DNA of 64,000 nt, taken from the NCBI GenBank assembly GCA_963576735.1, contig OY755178.1:15562001-15626000 (forward strand), written 5' to 3'. The position numbers and the translations under genes were made by a program. This DNA comes from Bedellia somnulentella. Lineage: Eukaryota; Arthropoda; Insecta; Lepidoptera; Bedelliidae. Shown here in pieces: positions 31,301 through 42,186 of the stretch (within the stretch, counting starts at the first letter, position 1; each line of letters opens with the position of its first letter). The notes under the pieces were generated by a model. The model made no database searches, was not told the DNA's origin, and saw only the letters and a program-made list of their open reading frames with translations.

Positions 31301-34300
31301 ATTTTGGTGTTAGCCCGGAAACATCCTGCACAGAGCCCTGATGACACCAAGCCACTTCATCATTAATGTAATCATTGACATTGTAATAGGCTTTCGAACT
31401 AAGATTTCTTTTAACTGCTGCTTTGAATTTTGTTTCTGTTAAATTTAAAATGTCCTCAGGTATTTTATTATACATTTTTACGCATAACCCCATGAAAGAT
31501 GTATTTACTTTTGACAATCTGTATTTTGGTACTGATATTTTATTGTTGTCTCTCAGGTTTCGAATATGTCTGTCACAATTTTTCACAAAAGAGGCCTGAT
31601 TCTTTCTTACATACATAATATTTTCATAAATATATTGACATGGAAATATAGGATGGGAATGGGAATAGGATATTTAGACTTAAGATGTCGTTGCAAGTAC
31701 TATACTGAATTGCGTAACGTAATATTTTTCTTCTTGAACTCACAATATTAATCATATCTTTTGATAGAGTGAACCGATTTCAATAAAACAAAAACTAAGT
31801 TATACCTCAAGTTACGTATAATTTTTGTATATAAACATTTTTAGCATTGAATTCGTAGATTTTACGTGATGTGCGCACAAACAAACATATAAACAGACAA
31901 ACAGACAAAAATTCAAAAAATGATGGAAATGGATTCTGTTACTTATCTGTTCACACGCCGGATATTTTTTTTTCAATTTCTTCAATGTACAAAAATGACT
32001 TTTCTACAGATTTATTATATGTATAGATTATAATTTTTGAATGGTGATTATTCCTCCGATTTTTATCAAAATTGACATAAACCATCTAGACATAGTCCAA
32101 GTAACAAAGATTTAAAATAAAATTAATTAATTAATCCTCCGCTTACCCATTTTCTAATATCGAGCGATCAGATATGGTTATGTTCTACTATCAAACACAC
32201 AAAACTACCAGAGCAAGTGAGATGTTTCATCAGCAATATCGTCATGTCAATTGCAACTACTGCAACGATTGTTAAGTCCATGCACTTGACAAAAAAAACT
32301 TAGTAAATAAGTAGGGTGACCATGATTTCGAATAGTCGCAGTTATTTTTTGTAAACTTAAATAAGTCGCTGGTGTACTGTTAGTCCTAACCTATCGTGAT
32401 GCTTAGGAGAAAGCAAGTTAAATGCTTCTTTCTTGCTCCACGACCCCGTAATCACCCTGTATACTAGGTTGGCATGGGACCGTCGGATGCCAATAAAAGG
32501 AGCGAAGCGAGCAATTGCCTGATTCTCAGATATTACTTATCGTTGAACGATTTATTCTACAAATATCTCAACACGCGTTGCTATGCAATTTGTTATGATT
32601 CCTTGGATATACTTGTTGGTTTACCTAAACGCGTGATTGATTCTACACAAAACTGCAATGTAGTTACAGTCCTGATTTTGGAAAACTTAAATTGTTTACA
32701 ATTTTCATTGTTTAAAAAAACATATCTACATAGCTAAATACCTAATTTCTTTGAAAAAAAAAATATTCAAATTTTTTGGGAAAAATGTTTTAGAACTCGA
32801 ATATTAGCGTTCAAAAGTTCGAAAAATTACCAACTGTTGGAGCGCAAACGGACGTGACTTTGGGACGATCGAATATGAAAAAACTTGATGAAAACCCTGC
32901 TTCACTCGGGTAAAATTTGGCATATAATATACATCTAGGTACAAAATGTAGGTAGATCGCTGTGTAGTGTCGGTTTAGAATAGCACTACCCCGTTTCTAC
33001 CGATCGATGGGTGTACGTAAGAGGCGACTAACGGTATAGGGGCTTTCAAGGGATTTTTGGGCGATGCGTTTAAAGACCCATTACCAACAACCTTCACGAT
33101 CTCTTCCTCACTCAATTTTCCAAAAGTTGCTGAGGAATTTCTAAATCCATAGCTCTGGCTACCCCTTCTAGGGATTTAAAGCAGTGAGTATAAGTAAGTA
33201 AGTAAGTAAGTATACTTTTGTAGTCATCTCTCAAGGAATATTAAAGGTAAGCAAGGCATAGATTCGTCTAGATTCGTTCATTGATTTTATCTATTAATTA
33301 TTATTATAGATACTCTTTTCTTCAGTCAGCGCAAACTGCCTAGGTAGACGGCAACAGTCTAGGATACCCCATGGTAGCTCTTACTGCGCGCGGCCTAAGG
33401 GGACCTATCGAACAATAAGGGGTATCCTAGCGTATGGCTGAATACCGACATACATACAAAATTTGCCATCGTTACGAAGAGCCCTTCGCTGCATTCACTT
33501 GCCAGAATTGTGACAATATTTACCAAATGCAAGGAGAAACAACAACCAAATACACGACCAATGAAAGATTTAATAAAATACTTCGACTACTTCAATAGGA
33601 TTTTTGGCATAATGAGTACAATCAGAACAAATTAATTGGAGCGTAGCAAGCGTAGCGAGCGAAGCTCCATTTACCCACGACTTTTGCATTTCGTTGTGAT
33701 CGTACTCCTCCCAAACGGCTCAACTCAGAACCCTGAAATTTTGCACGGTGGTCAAGAACCATGTCTAGATGGTTTATGTCAATTTTGATAAAAATCGGAT
33801 ATATCACGGAGGAATAATCACCATTAAAAATTTTTAATCTTAGTCTATGGAAAAAATACGTAAAAAATTCGATCGTCCTAAAGTCACGTCCATTTGCGCT
33901 CCGACACTTGGTGATTTTTTGAACTTATGAACGCTAATACTCGAGTACTAGAACATTTTTCCCAAAATTTTTTTGAACGAAAAAATTTCTTGAATTTATT
34001 CTTTTTTAAAGAAAATAGGTATTTAGCTATTTAGATATGTTTTTTTCAACAATAAAAATTGTTAACAGTTTAAGTTTTCCAAATTCAGGACTCTAACGCC
34101 TTTGCAGTTTTGTGTAGAATCAATCACGCGTTTAGGTAAACCAACAAGTATATTCAAAGAATCATAACAAATTGCTTAGCAACGCGTATTGGGATATTTG
34201 TAGAATAAATCGTTCAACGATAAGTAATATCTGAGAATCAGGCAATTGCTCGCTTCACTCCTTTTATTGGCATCCGACGGTCCCATGCCAACCTAGTACA

Positions 34301-37300
34301 ATTAGAGACGCAGAAACTGTCATTACTGACTGGAATAGATATAAGTCATGAATTCGAACAAACGTGTTCTAAGTTCCTGCTTGCGTAATTGCTAGGCTTA
34401 TTGTAGTTTGGAAGTCTGCACTACAATTTGGTGATGCACTACAGCGGATACAAAAGTGGCAAAAACAATATTATCGAGAAAGGTCAACGACTGAAGTCAT
34501 GAAGCTACTAACTAAACAGGAGAGCGTACTCACAAAAATATGGTAAACAAAAATGCAATTTATTACCATGCAATAAAGTTAATTATCTTTTAAAGACTGT
34601 CAAGCAGAGAAACGTCCTAGAACGAGAGCCGTGTGAGAGGGAAGTGTGTCCCGCTCGCGCGGTTGCCAGTCGAGATTAAGTTCAAAGAAAAACAAATTCA
34701 AACTTATTTATAGGGAATATTTTATAAAAAGCAGGTTATTAACTGTTCCTTTTTTGTATTTTATTTTAATTATTATTGTCGCCTATCGATTTGGAGATGA
34801 ATAATTGGTTAAGTTTGGCAAAAGTGATATTAATATTTGTCACGGGTATCCCCCTCGAAACAAGATAAATGTGGTGTCCACAATTTATCATCTGTTTGAG
34901 TGTTTTGTAGCTTTTATCATTTAATTAAGAAAATATAGTGATAAATATGGGTTCATGTTATGGAACAATAAATAAAATAACCTGTATCATCTCGAACTTT
35001 ACCACACGAATGCATTAAACGATTTGAATTTGAATATAGCTGTGTGGTGTCGGCTTAGTATAGCACTACCCCATTTCTTCCGGTGGGTGTACGTAAGAGG
35101 CGACTAACGGTATTGGGGCTTTTAAGGGATTTTTGGGCGATGTGGTTGGAGACCCATCACCAACAACCTTTATTTCAGTATCTTTTCCCGACGCAACTTC
35201 CAAAAGTGGCTGAGGAACTTCAAGTTCCTTAGCTCTGGCCACCCCTTCTAGGGATTTATAGCCGTGAGTATATGTATTTATAGTGATAACTATTGTAACA
35301 ATTGTTCAAATCCTTACTAATATTATAAACGCGAAAATAACTCTTGGTCTGTCTGTTTCACGTCTAAACCACAAACCGATTTCCTTACAATTTGATACAA
35401 GGGTAGACTGCTGAAAATGTATTAAAGGAATTGAAATAGGGAATGATAATTACAATGGAAATTTTCTTATTTCAGTATATATAAACTTGTAACTTGGTAG
35501 AATGGTTTACTTTATGATCTCTAAAAATTTTCCAAGTAAGTCTTGGAAAATTTTATTATGTTGCGCGGGTTAACTTGTAGTACATAAAAAAACAGGTTAT
35601 TAACTGACCCTTAATTTAATGGAATAAATTAACTGACCCTTAATTTAATGGAATAAAATCAAATAATAATGATCGACCTCTTTACGGTAAATAGTTTAAG
35701 GAACTTGGTAATATATTTTCCTTTTTTACGTAGGTTGCTTTTGAAGTTGATTTATGACCCGTTTTGTAAAGTACTAAGATTGATAGATTATCCAATTATA
35801 ATAACAACTTTTATATTTTACTTTCTATCAATGGTTTTCTAATGTAGCATTGTTTTAACGGATTGTGAAAAAGACAATAAGCAATTGTATTTAAGTATGT
35901 CAATAAATGTTTTAAAATTTATTTCATTTTAATTTTTTTGGGGAAAAAATATGGTTTTGTGAATAAAGAACCGTGACAAATATTTTAGTAAAGTTGCCAA
36001 ATATCCATATAGAAAATTAGTATATCGCAACAATGCTAAATACTCTTAGCATTAAGTCAGCTTATTGTGACCTTTCTAGTTCAAATAAATAATAAAATAA
36101 TACATGTAAGTGAAATAAAAAGCTGTGTAGTGACGGCTTTAAATAGCACAAATCTTCTGCTACCTGCGTGCTTTGGAAGAGGTAACTGAGGGTTCTGGGG
36201 CTTTTGAAGTTTTTTATTAGATACTTTATCATCCTTTTAATACCACCTTCCTTTGCTTACCATCTTTTCTCTACTCAACTTCAAAAAGTGGCTAAGGAAA
36301 TTTTAATTCTCAAGCACTGGCTACCCATTCTTTTATAATCTATTAATTAAGAATAAATATGTATAAAAAACACCACACCTGGATTTACCAAAAACAATGT
36401 ATATATGTAAATATAAGTGTTTTTATAATATTTTTTATCATGTATTTATGTAAATATAACTAATAAATAAAGGATAAGTAAAGGAAAGAAAAATTTCGAC
36501 ACAGGTGGGGATCGAACCCGCGACCTCGGGTATACGCCCCCGTCGCTCTGCCAATTGAGCTACCGTGTCAAAGGCTGCGAGTGCATCAGGTCCCCACATG
36601 AGGTTTTCATGAACAAAAACATTCAAAATATGTAAATATTAGTGTTTTTGTATCCTTTAGAGGAACTCTTATTAAAACACCAACAGATGGTCACCCTACT
36701 TAAAACGAGACACAGTTAGCTAGTTAGCCATCCTTTTTCAGGACACTTTAGGTCGCCAGCGCGCGTTCCTGTTTAAATAATACTTCCATGACTGAAGTAT
36801 ATCGTAACTATATTTCGTATGATTGGTAGACTCAATCGAAACCTCCTTGTCCTTTGCGAAACGATTGAAAAACATTATAAAACGGAACGTTTATGTCATC
36901 GGGTGACAGTCAATATGGCGACTAAGATTTGTTTGTCAGCAATCAGCACCATTAAAATTTAGCAAAATACTCGACAATCCGAATTTTGCGGATAGATGTT
37001 GTCGACTCAAAATAATTATTTTTTTATGTATTATTATTCAGGTAAGGTTTCGATCGAGTCTACCGTACCCCGTGACGGAATTATTAATATAAATTCTATT
37101 TTCACGCGCTGGTATTGTTTACGTAATTTTTCCCTATACTAACATTATAATTTTTTAATGGTGATTATTCCTCCGATTTTTAACAAAATTGACATAAACC
37201 ATCTAGACATAGTCCTTGACAACCATGCAAAATTTCAGGGTTCTGAGTTGAGCCGTTTGGGATGAGTACGATCACAACGAAATGCAAAAGTCGGGGGTAA

Positions 37301-40300
37301 ATGGAGCTTCGCTCGCTTCGCTCCAATAATGTATACGTTCTTAAGTATGTATATTTATATATAGTATGTACATCTACCTCAAATTGTAATCTATACTTAA
37401 TTAATTATAATAAATTTGTACAAACTTGTTAGCTGTTACATTAATCGTCGATCGTCTGTTTAATTGATTTAATTTATTATTATTTTTTGTTATTTGTAAT
37501 CATGAATTGTTTTATTATTATTATTATTTTTATATTAATCTTATATTTGACATTAATACTTAAATTCTTCTATTATGTAATATGGATTATTATTATCTGA
37601 AATAAATGATTTGAATTTGAATTGAATTAAATTGAAATTGAAATTGTTATTTTTGTAAATATGTATATTTGTTAATATGTGTTTTTTTTTCACATATTGT
37701 ATGTGTTCTAGTCATAAGTTAGATTTAGTTTTTTTTATAGTTTTAAGTTTTGGCCAGAGCTGTAAATCGAAGCTATCTGCTTGCTGCGGATAGAACGAGC
37801 TCTGGACCATTTTGTCTTTTATAATTTTCTATTGTTAATATTGTCTCATGTTATGTGCTGAAGAAAGACAAATAAATGCTTTTATTATTATTTCGGGAAC
37901 ACTTTTAGCTTCTCGCCTCTCCCATGGCCGAAACAGAAAATTAGAATTTTAAATGGGAGAGGCGGTACTCCCCGACAAGAGCACAGTCGGTCGGGGTCAG
38001 GGAGTCAGGTTCAAGAACCGACGGACGATCCGAGCCGTATCGAGCAGCACCGCTTTCTGCATTTGTGCTGGAACCGACACGCCACAGAAATCCAACCGCC
38101 TCAAGTTGGTCGCGAGGCTGGTTGGAATTAACCCGTTGCGGACAAAACAATTGGGATTATTTCTGTCGAAGTCACACCCCACATGTCGGTGATCTCGTGA
38201 GCCAGATCGAGATATTTCCGAAGCTTCTCGGTTTCGGCTTTCACGAGACCCTCGTCATGAGGGATAGTGACATTATTATTATTATTTTTATTGTTAGTCC
38301 TTGACAATCATGCAAAATTTCAGGGTTCTGAGTTGAGCCGTTTGGGAGGAGTACGATCACAACGAAATGCAAAAGTCGGGGGTAAATGGAGCTTCGCTCG
38401 CTACGCTCGCTTCGCTCCAATAATGTGGCGTAATATTATCATTTAAAAGAGATCAAACGGCGCACACACACAAACATTTAAATATATTTTTTTATACCGG
38501 CCGTTTTAGCAGAGTGTGAAGTGTGCATTTCTTTAGCTGCCGATCGTAGGTACCATTAAGTCATAAACACCCACTATTGTGATATAACATGTAATACCAT
38601 ATTATTATTTTTTATTATTATATACAGGTACTGACGAAGAACGAGGTTTAGCAGCTTGGGCTAACGAGATGGCTTTGGATGCGGCAGGAGCTTCGGAAGG
38701 AGGGGACACCTACGATTTCCCCGTTGGCATGGCTTACATAAGGAGGTGAGGGAATAACCTACCAATTAAATTGATATGAATATTGACAGACAAATATATG
38801 CCTCTTGTCGGTTTGAGTATTCAAATAATCAATGGTTTGTTTCACTTGGGCTTTTCAAGGTATTCTTATAGTTTAGCTAAATTATTAGAAATCGATTAAA
38901 TAGTCTTTATATTCTTTAACTCAGTATTTAGCTTATATGTCAGTTTTAAGTGCAATGTTTTTTCCCATAAGATAGGCTTATTTGTTTTAAACATTTACTC
39001 ACGACTATATATCCCAAAATACCATAGCTTTAGAATAAGAAATTCATCAGCCACGTTTAGAACTTGAGCGGGGAAAAGATTTTAAAAGTATAGTTTGTTG
39101 GTGATGGGCTCCAGCCGTAGCGCCCAATAATTATCAAGAAATGGGTGCTATTTTAAGCCGAAAAATACACAGCAACGTTTTTTACAAAATTGTTTGACTA
39201 TGTGGAAATCTGATACATGCCGTTGAACCTATCTTTGTGAAAGGAATTTATTTGTAAGCTATGTAGGCAACCTTTATAGCTCAGTTGGAATAATTCAGAG
39301 TGTGTGTCTTTTTTTAAACAATATGTGACTTTTATTTTCCAAGGTTTGCAACAGTGAAGGAATCCATCGCGTACTTAGTCTTGTAATAGTGTATTTTCAC
39401 ACATTTTCTTCATAAGTGTGTTAAAATAGTCGCATGACACAATCAAAAGTTCCTAAAAGGCTCACTTTCGGCTGTCTCTTAAGAGCTTATTCCATTACAC
39501 TTTGTCGTTTCTAAATACAGACGTCCTTCGAAGTTACTGCCGCAGACGCTTGTTATTCCACTACACAAATTTGTCTTCTTTTCAGAAGCCTAGCGTTCTG
39601 AACGTTATTCCACTAGTCTGAATTTAGATTCTGTGGCTCTCAGACGTCTTCATTCAGACAAATGGAATAAGCTCTATAGAATCCACCGAAGTTGTGTTGA
39701 CTAAATTTACCTAAATGTATGAATCAATTATTATATATTTAAGTGTTGGAAATTTATTAGATTACTAGTGGATCGGCCCAGCTTCGCACGGGTAGCGTAG
39801 TTTTAAAAATATCTTCTTTCTTCAATCACTGCTCAACCTTTGTGAAAGTTAGCGCAACTTATAGCACTCCTGAATAACGAAGCTATGTGATTGTGAAAAC
39901 GCTTTAATTAACGGTTCAGTATCTCCGAAAATAGTCCCATGCAAACTAACAATCAGAGTTACAAACTTTGCATACATCATACTATACTCACGGCCATCTT
40001 TTACCCGAGCAACCATTTCTAAAAAAATAATCCTTATAGCATGATTCAGTATACACGTGCGACGACAGGACGCGATGGCTTATTTCATGCATAAGTTTGT
40101 TGTTTCTATACCGATTTCTATGATTCTTTTTTTATTGAATAGGTTTTAATGTAAAAAAAGAGAGATGAATAAGAGTACGTATGAGACGAGAGTATGAGAC
40201 GTAAGAGTAAACAAATATAATCAGAATGCTCCGAACTGCTAAGCTATCAGGAGTTACACGTGTTATTGTGAGTCAACCATGAAAGATAGACATATGCTGT

Positions 40301-40813
40301 TCAAGGATATTTTTTAAAGAAGAATATTTTTTTATTTAGAATATTTCCGTCATACATGATTTCTATGTAACTATAACCATTAAGGCTGCACACGTGACGG
40401 AAGCTTAAAAAATGGAGTAACTTCTCCCGTTTTCCCAAAATTTCCCGAAATTACCCTTCACTACTCTGCTGAAAAGTACACTATAACCTGCCCAAGAGTA
40501 TGAAAAATAATTCTACCAAGTTTCGTTAAAATCCGTTAAGTAGTTTTTGTTTCCATAAGGAACATACAAACCGACAGACAGACAGACAAAAAATTTACTG
40601 ATTTAATTTTTGGCATCAGTATCGATCACTGATCATCCCCTGAAAGTTATTTTGAAAATATATTTTATGTACAGAATTGACCTCCCTACAGATTTATTAT
40701 AAGTATAGATAATCTATATCCTTTTCAGATGGAAATGGACCTCATACCTTCCATTCATGCCTACTTACGAATCTGGGAAATTCACTGCCCTCTTTAGGAA
40801 GAAAGAGAGGTGA
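28304..40813 (+). CDS. SLC23 family (nucleobase/ascorbate transporter), C-terminal exons
   Basis: Exon A 28304-28595 (after TTGCAG), exon B 38628-38745 and exon C 40729-40813 join in frame at every boundary. A reads LSALQYVNLNSSRNLYII, (G)FSLFFPLVLTRW, then LLSTSILVGGVIGCFLDN and IPG. B reads TDEERGLAAW and YDFPVGM; C reads LPFMPTYE to TGA 40811-40813. The NSSRN, LDN-(C/T)-(I/V)PG and PEERGL/DEERGL blocks are hallmarks of SLC23/NAT carriers near the last membrane helices and the cytoplasmic tail. These carriers move ascorbate or nucleobases across the plasma membrane. Upstream exons were not found and are presumably left of the window. Exon A contains a roughly 70-bp insertion (see separate entry). 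The A-B intron is 10 kb and full of repeats; the B-C intron holds a Helitron. AATAAA-type signals lie near 40990 and 41178. Confidence 0.85.
28360..28429 (+). mobile_element. ~70-bp LINE-tail-like insertion in an SLC23 exon, possibly acting as an intron
   Basis: Between the codons for NLYII and GFSLFF stand 70 extra bases of AT-rich text with AATAAA (28399-28404) and repeated GACTTTTT, like the 3' tail of a non-LTR element. ATC precedes it and also ends it, a possible short duplication. Seventy bases shift the frame. GTTAGT at 28374 and TTCAG at 28437 bound a 64-nt segment with a pyrimidine-rich end; removing it restores the SLC23 frame and replaces GFS with five other residues. Confidence 0.6.
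28742..29225 (+). repeat. AB repeat, left part
   Basis: It starts ACTAGGTTGGCATGGGACC and continues with GGAGCGAAGCGAGC. It matches 32463-32945 and, inverted, 33638-34297. Its right part is replaced by an S1 copy. Confidence 0.7.
29225..29480 (+). repeat. S1 SINE-like copy
   Basis: It reads from GTGTAGTGTCGGTTTAGAAT to GCAGTGAGTATAAGTAAG. It is nearly identical to 32950-33215, both following an AB left part, so the pair is a duplicated block. Confidence 0.75.
29480..29800 (+). pseudogene. non-LTR reverse transcriptase C-terminal fragment (RTE-type)
   Basis: An open stretch 29539-29778 reads IKQRKVSYLGHVLRHERYTL, then GKIEGKRRPGRRKMSWL and IKEWTGL. This is the well-known C-terminal region of RTE-like endonuclease/RT proteins. 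Only the last roughly 80 residues remain. It ends in a GAATAAGTAAGTAAGT tail inside an AB/S1 block. Confidence 0.8.
29830..30534 (+). repeat. repeat block shared with 33240-33380 and 36825-37145
   Basis: 29830-29985 matches 33230-33380 (AAGCAAGGCATAGATTCGTC through AGACGGCAACAGTCTAGGAT). 30215-30534 matches 36828-37144 almost base for base. Helitron H4 interrupts it at 30534/30535. Confidence 0.7.
30653..31114 (-). pseudogene. Helitron PIF1-like helicase, C-terminal fragment
   Basis: The minus frame reads PPKLCNGTRLRVTNLQRN, GSGDVVFIPRIPI, FPVSLCYAMTINKAQGQTL and HGQLYVSLSRVSNPNNLFVY. These are the last PIF1/Helitron helicase motifs (the AMTINKAQGQTL and ALSR/VSLSR blocks). Rep and the N-terminal helicase motifs are absent. 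It sits directly beside the Helitron 3' end, as in complete Helitrons, where the helicase would unwind DNA during rolling-circle transfer. Confidence 0.85.
31131..31618 (-). pseudogene. CR1/jockey-like LINE 3' fragment
   Basis: The minus frame 31616-31296 reads MYVRKNQASFVKNCDRHIRN, PKYRLSKVNTSFMGLCVKMY and KIPEDILNL: the extreme C-terminus of a lepidopteran LINE RT. An AATAAA/TTTATT-rich 3' tail follows at about 31131-31170. It has inserted inside Helitron H4. Confidence 0.8.
32463..33390 (+). repeat. AB left part, S1 copy and shared block (second copy)
   Basis: 32463-32945 repeats the AB left part, 32950-33215 the S1 copy, and 33220-33380 the AAGCAAGGCATAGATTCGTC block of 28742-29985. The LINE fragment at 29480-29800 is absent here, which marks it as inserted after the two blocks separated. 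Confidence 0.75.
33638..34297 (-). mobile_element. AB non-autonomous element, most complete copy
   Basis: Read on minus, it begins ACTAGGTTGGCATGGGACC (34297) with GGAGCGAAGCGAGC shortly inside. It ends in the inverted form of that motif (about 33638-33668). At about 660 bp it joins the left parts seen at 28742 and 32463 to the right parts seen at 37145-37328 and 38298-38421. No coding capacity is conserved. Confidence 0.65.
34298..35036. other. no gene seen
   Basis: Unassigned sequence in the SLC23 intron, with a GC-richer stretch near 34620-34675. No feature can be supported. Confidence 0.3.
35038..35282 (+). repeat. S1 SINE-like copy
   Basis: Near-complete copy, from AGCTGTGTGGTGTCGGCTTA to TAGCCGTGAGTATATGTA. 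Confidence 0.75.
35310..35580 (+). repeat. degraded lepidopteran repeat (CTAATATTATAAACGCGAAA type)
   Basis: It starts TACTAATATTATAAACGCGA with GTCTGTCTGTTTCACG and ends GCGCGGGTTAACTTGTAG, the layout of a very common lepidopteran non-autonomous element. The rest of 35580-36120 is AT-rich without a gene. Confidence 0.5.
36121..36340 (+). repeat. S1 SINE-like copy, diverged
   Basis: It runs from AGCTGTGTAGTGACGGCTTT to CTGGCTACCCATTC; the 3' tail is changed. Confidence 0.6.
36440..36640 (-). repeat. S3 retroposon copy with tRNA-like core
   Basis: The minus strand has GTTCATGAAAACCTCATGTG, then a tRNA-like sequence (36569-36498), then CGAAATTTTTCTTTCCTTTA and a TTTATTTATTAGT end. The tRNA part has a 7-bp acceptor stem (GACACGG/CTGTGTC), a D-arm (GCTC/GAGC), and a T-loop GGTTCGATCC. 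The anticodon loop is one base too long and the T-stem is mismatched, so I take it as a tRNA-derived SINE core rather than a working tRNA. Its partner is at 59495-59660. Confidence 0.6.
36825..37328 (+). repeat. repeat copy with empty Helitron site; AB right part
   Basis: 36828-37144 matches 30215-30534 and 37145-37328 matches the AB right part (TAATGGTGATTATTCCTCCG to GCTTCGCTCC). The text runs uninterrupted over the site where Helitron H4 sits in the other copy. An internal inverted pair GGTAGACTCAATCGAAACC / GTTTCGATCGAGTCTACC is present. Confidence 0.7.
37745..37888 (+). repeat. LINE 3' tail
   Basis: It has GCTGCGGATAGAACGAGCTC, AAATAAATG and a TTATTATTA end, which looks like the 3' end of a non-LTR element. 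No coding part remains. Confidence 0.5.
37935..38297 (-). pseudogene. non-LTR reverse transcriptase C-terminal fragment
   Basis: The minus frame reads KAETEKLRKYLDLAHEITDM, then a shift, then LATNLRRLDFCGVSVPAQMQ and KAVLLDTARIVRRFLNL, the typical tail of a large family of insect LINE proteins. At least one frameshift (near 38125) and stops are present. Confidence 0.7.
38298..38421 (+). repeat. AB element right-end fragment
   Basis: It runs from GTCCTTGACAATCATGCAAA to GCTACGCTCGCTTCGCTCC, matching 37210-37328 and, inverted, 33638-33760. Confidence 0.65.
38999..39172 (-). repeat. S1 SINE-like copy, reverse
   Basis: A diverged reverse copy: CACGACTATATATCCC at the 3' end and AGAAATGGGTGCTATTTTAA near the 5' end. 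Confidence 0.6.
39775..40709 (-). mobile_element. non-autonomous Helitron H3 in the last SLC23 intron
   Basis: It has the same ends as H1 and H2, reversed: 5' TCTATACTT at 40709 and 3' CTAG at 39775-39778, flanked by A and T. It ends only about 20 bp before the acceptor of SLC23 exon C (40728). Confidence 0.85.
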
Positions 40814-42186
40814 ATGGTACCAACTCTATTTGGTTTGGAGTACCAGGGGAGCAAATAGTCAAGGAATTGTTTCTACGCGATCGATGTTAGCAAGGGAATG
40901 TGTAAGATACAAAAATAAGTTCTGGATTTATTTGTTTACCACTTATATCAACTTGTATCTAGTTTCAATCGAGTTTAATGTCCCAGATAAAATAAATCAG
41001 TTAGTTCATTATTCATATTGTATGCACAATTCAAAAAGAAAAGTTTGAAAATGATTTAATTTTTATTTATTTAAGGTTTTATAAATAACTATGCAGTTTT
41101 CCTATCTGATATTTGCAACCCTAATGAGTCAGTATATAAATTGTCAATGTGTATCGTTTTATGTTTCGTGTTCTATTTAAATAAATTTGATGTTTGCTAA
41201 GTTGTATATTTATTTTCATCAACTTATCAACCTATATTCATAGCTATAAGCCTTTAAAAGGGTAGCCAGAACTTCGAAATAATTAATTACTCAGCAAATT
41301 TTTAAAATGAACGGGGAATAAGCATCATATAGATGTGATACAAAATTATTCGCCCAAGTGGTAAGTTATCTATAGTTGCTTCGTTCGATTTCTTGGGGAA
41401 CAGATGGATTGAAGATATTACAGCACCTAATACTCTTGCAGTACTATGTACAATGTCTTAGTATTAGCTTGTTAGGCTCAAGAGAATGGAATCTTTGGAG
41501 ATGTGTGAGTTATAGCTTTAGTTTCTTGTGTGATTACTTTCGGAAGTTTGTTAATGGCGAGTGAAAACAACAGGGGTTAGATATACAGTAGTGTGCAATG
41601 TATGAATTAAAAACGTGGTTGTTGCTTGAACAAACTGCCTTAAGACTTAACACTTACTTACATTATATAATGGCAAGAGGGGACAAGAGGCGCTCACACT
41701 GCACTACAATAGTTACTCTATATTAAACATCAAACTATAAAATTTTACTAAAAATAATAATAATGAATTTTACAATGAAATAGAGTACAACTGGCAGTCT
41801 TTTCAGTAAGAGCGATGTATAGTAAAGTGACAGAATGTCGGTACCAAATAGCGACGGGCCTTACCCTTTCACGAGGATATACTAATACTCAGAATATCTC
41901 TTGATTCTCAGAAACATCTGCACCTCCACCATCGTTATGGGGACGACAGGAACCTGCCAAATATCATCTTTTTCTTTACTTGCGACTAAGATTTCGTGGC
42001 TTACAAACATATTTTTTTAATGTTTCACTCGTGAATAAGGTCGTCTACAATTTCTCTCGATTTCCCAGAGTGGGCAGCAAAAGCCCGTTGCAATCATCTT
42101 TAAGTAGACGCCTAAGAACATTCGTTGACAACAATTAACTGCGATATTCAAATAACTACATTTTAAGCATCGGTTATGCATATCAC
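40814..42186. other. no gene seen; S1 fragment at 41237-41330
   Basis: 40814 to about 41200 is the likely 3' untranslated region of the SLC23 gene, with AAATAAA-type signals. 41237-41330 is a partial reverse S1 copy (AGCCTTTAAAAGGGTAGCCA). 41330-42186 shows nothing recognisable. Confidence 0.4.

Larger units (their letters stand above)
30535..32027 (-). mobile_element. Helitron H4 remnant with helicase end, insertion site defined
   Basis: Minus-strand 5' TCTATACATATAATAAATCT (32027) and 3' CACAACTAG (30535-30538) bound it. A short hairpin CGCGA-ACGAAG-TCGCG lies just before the 3' end. The flanks are A and T. The unoccupied sequence at 37141-37160 reads straight through (AACATTATAATTTTTT), which fixes the borders. 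It carries the C-terminal end of a Helitron helicase (30653-31020) and a later LINE fragment (31131-31618). Confidence 0.85.

Noticed and set aside
36498..36569. Functional tRNA gene
   Set aside because: Mismatched T-stem, irregular anticodon loop and position inside a mobile S3 repeat.
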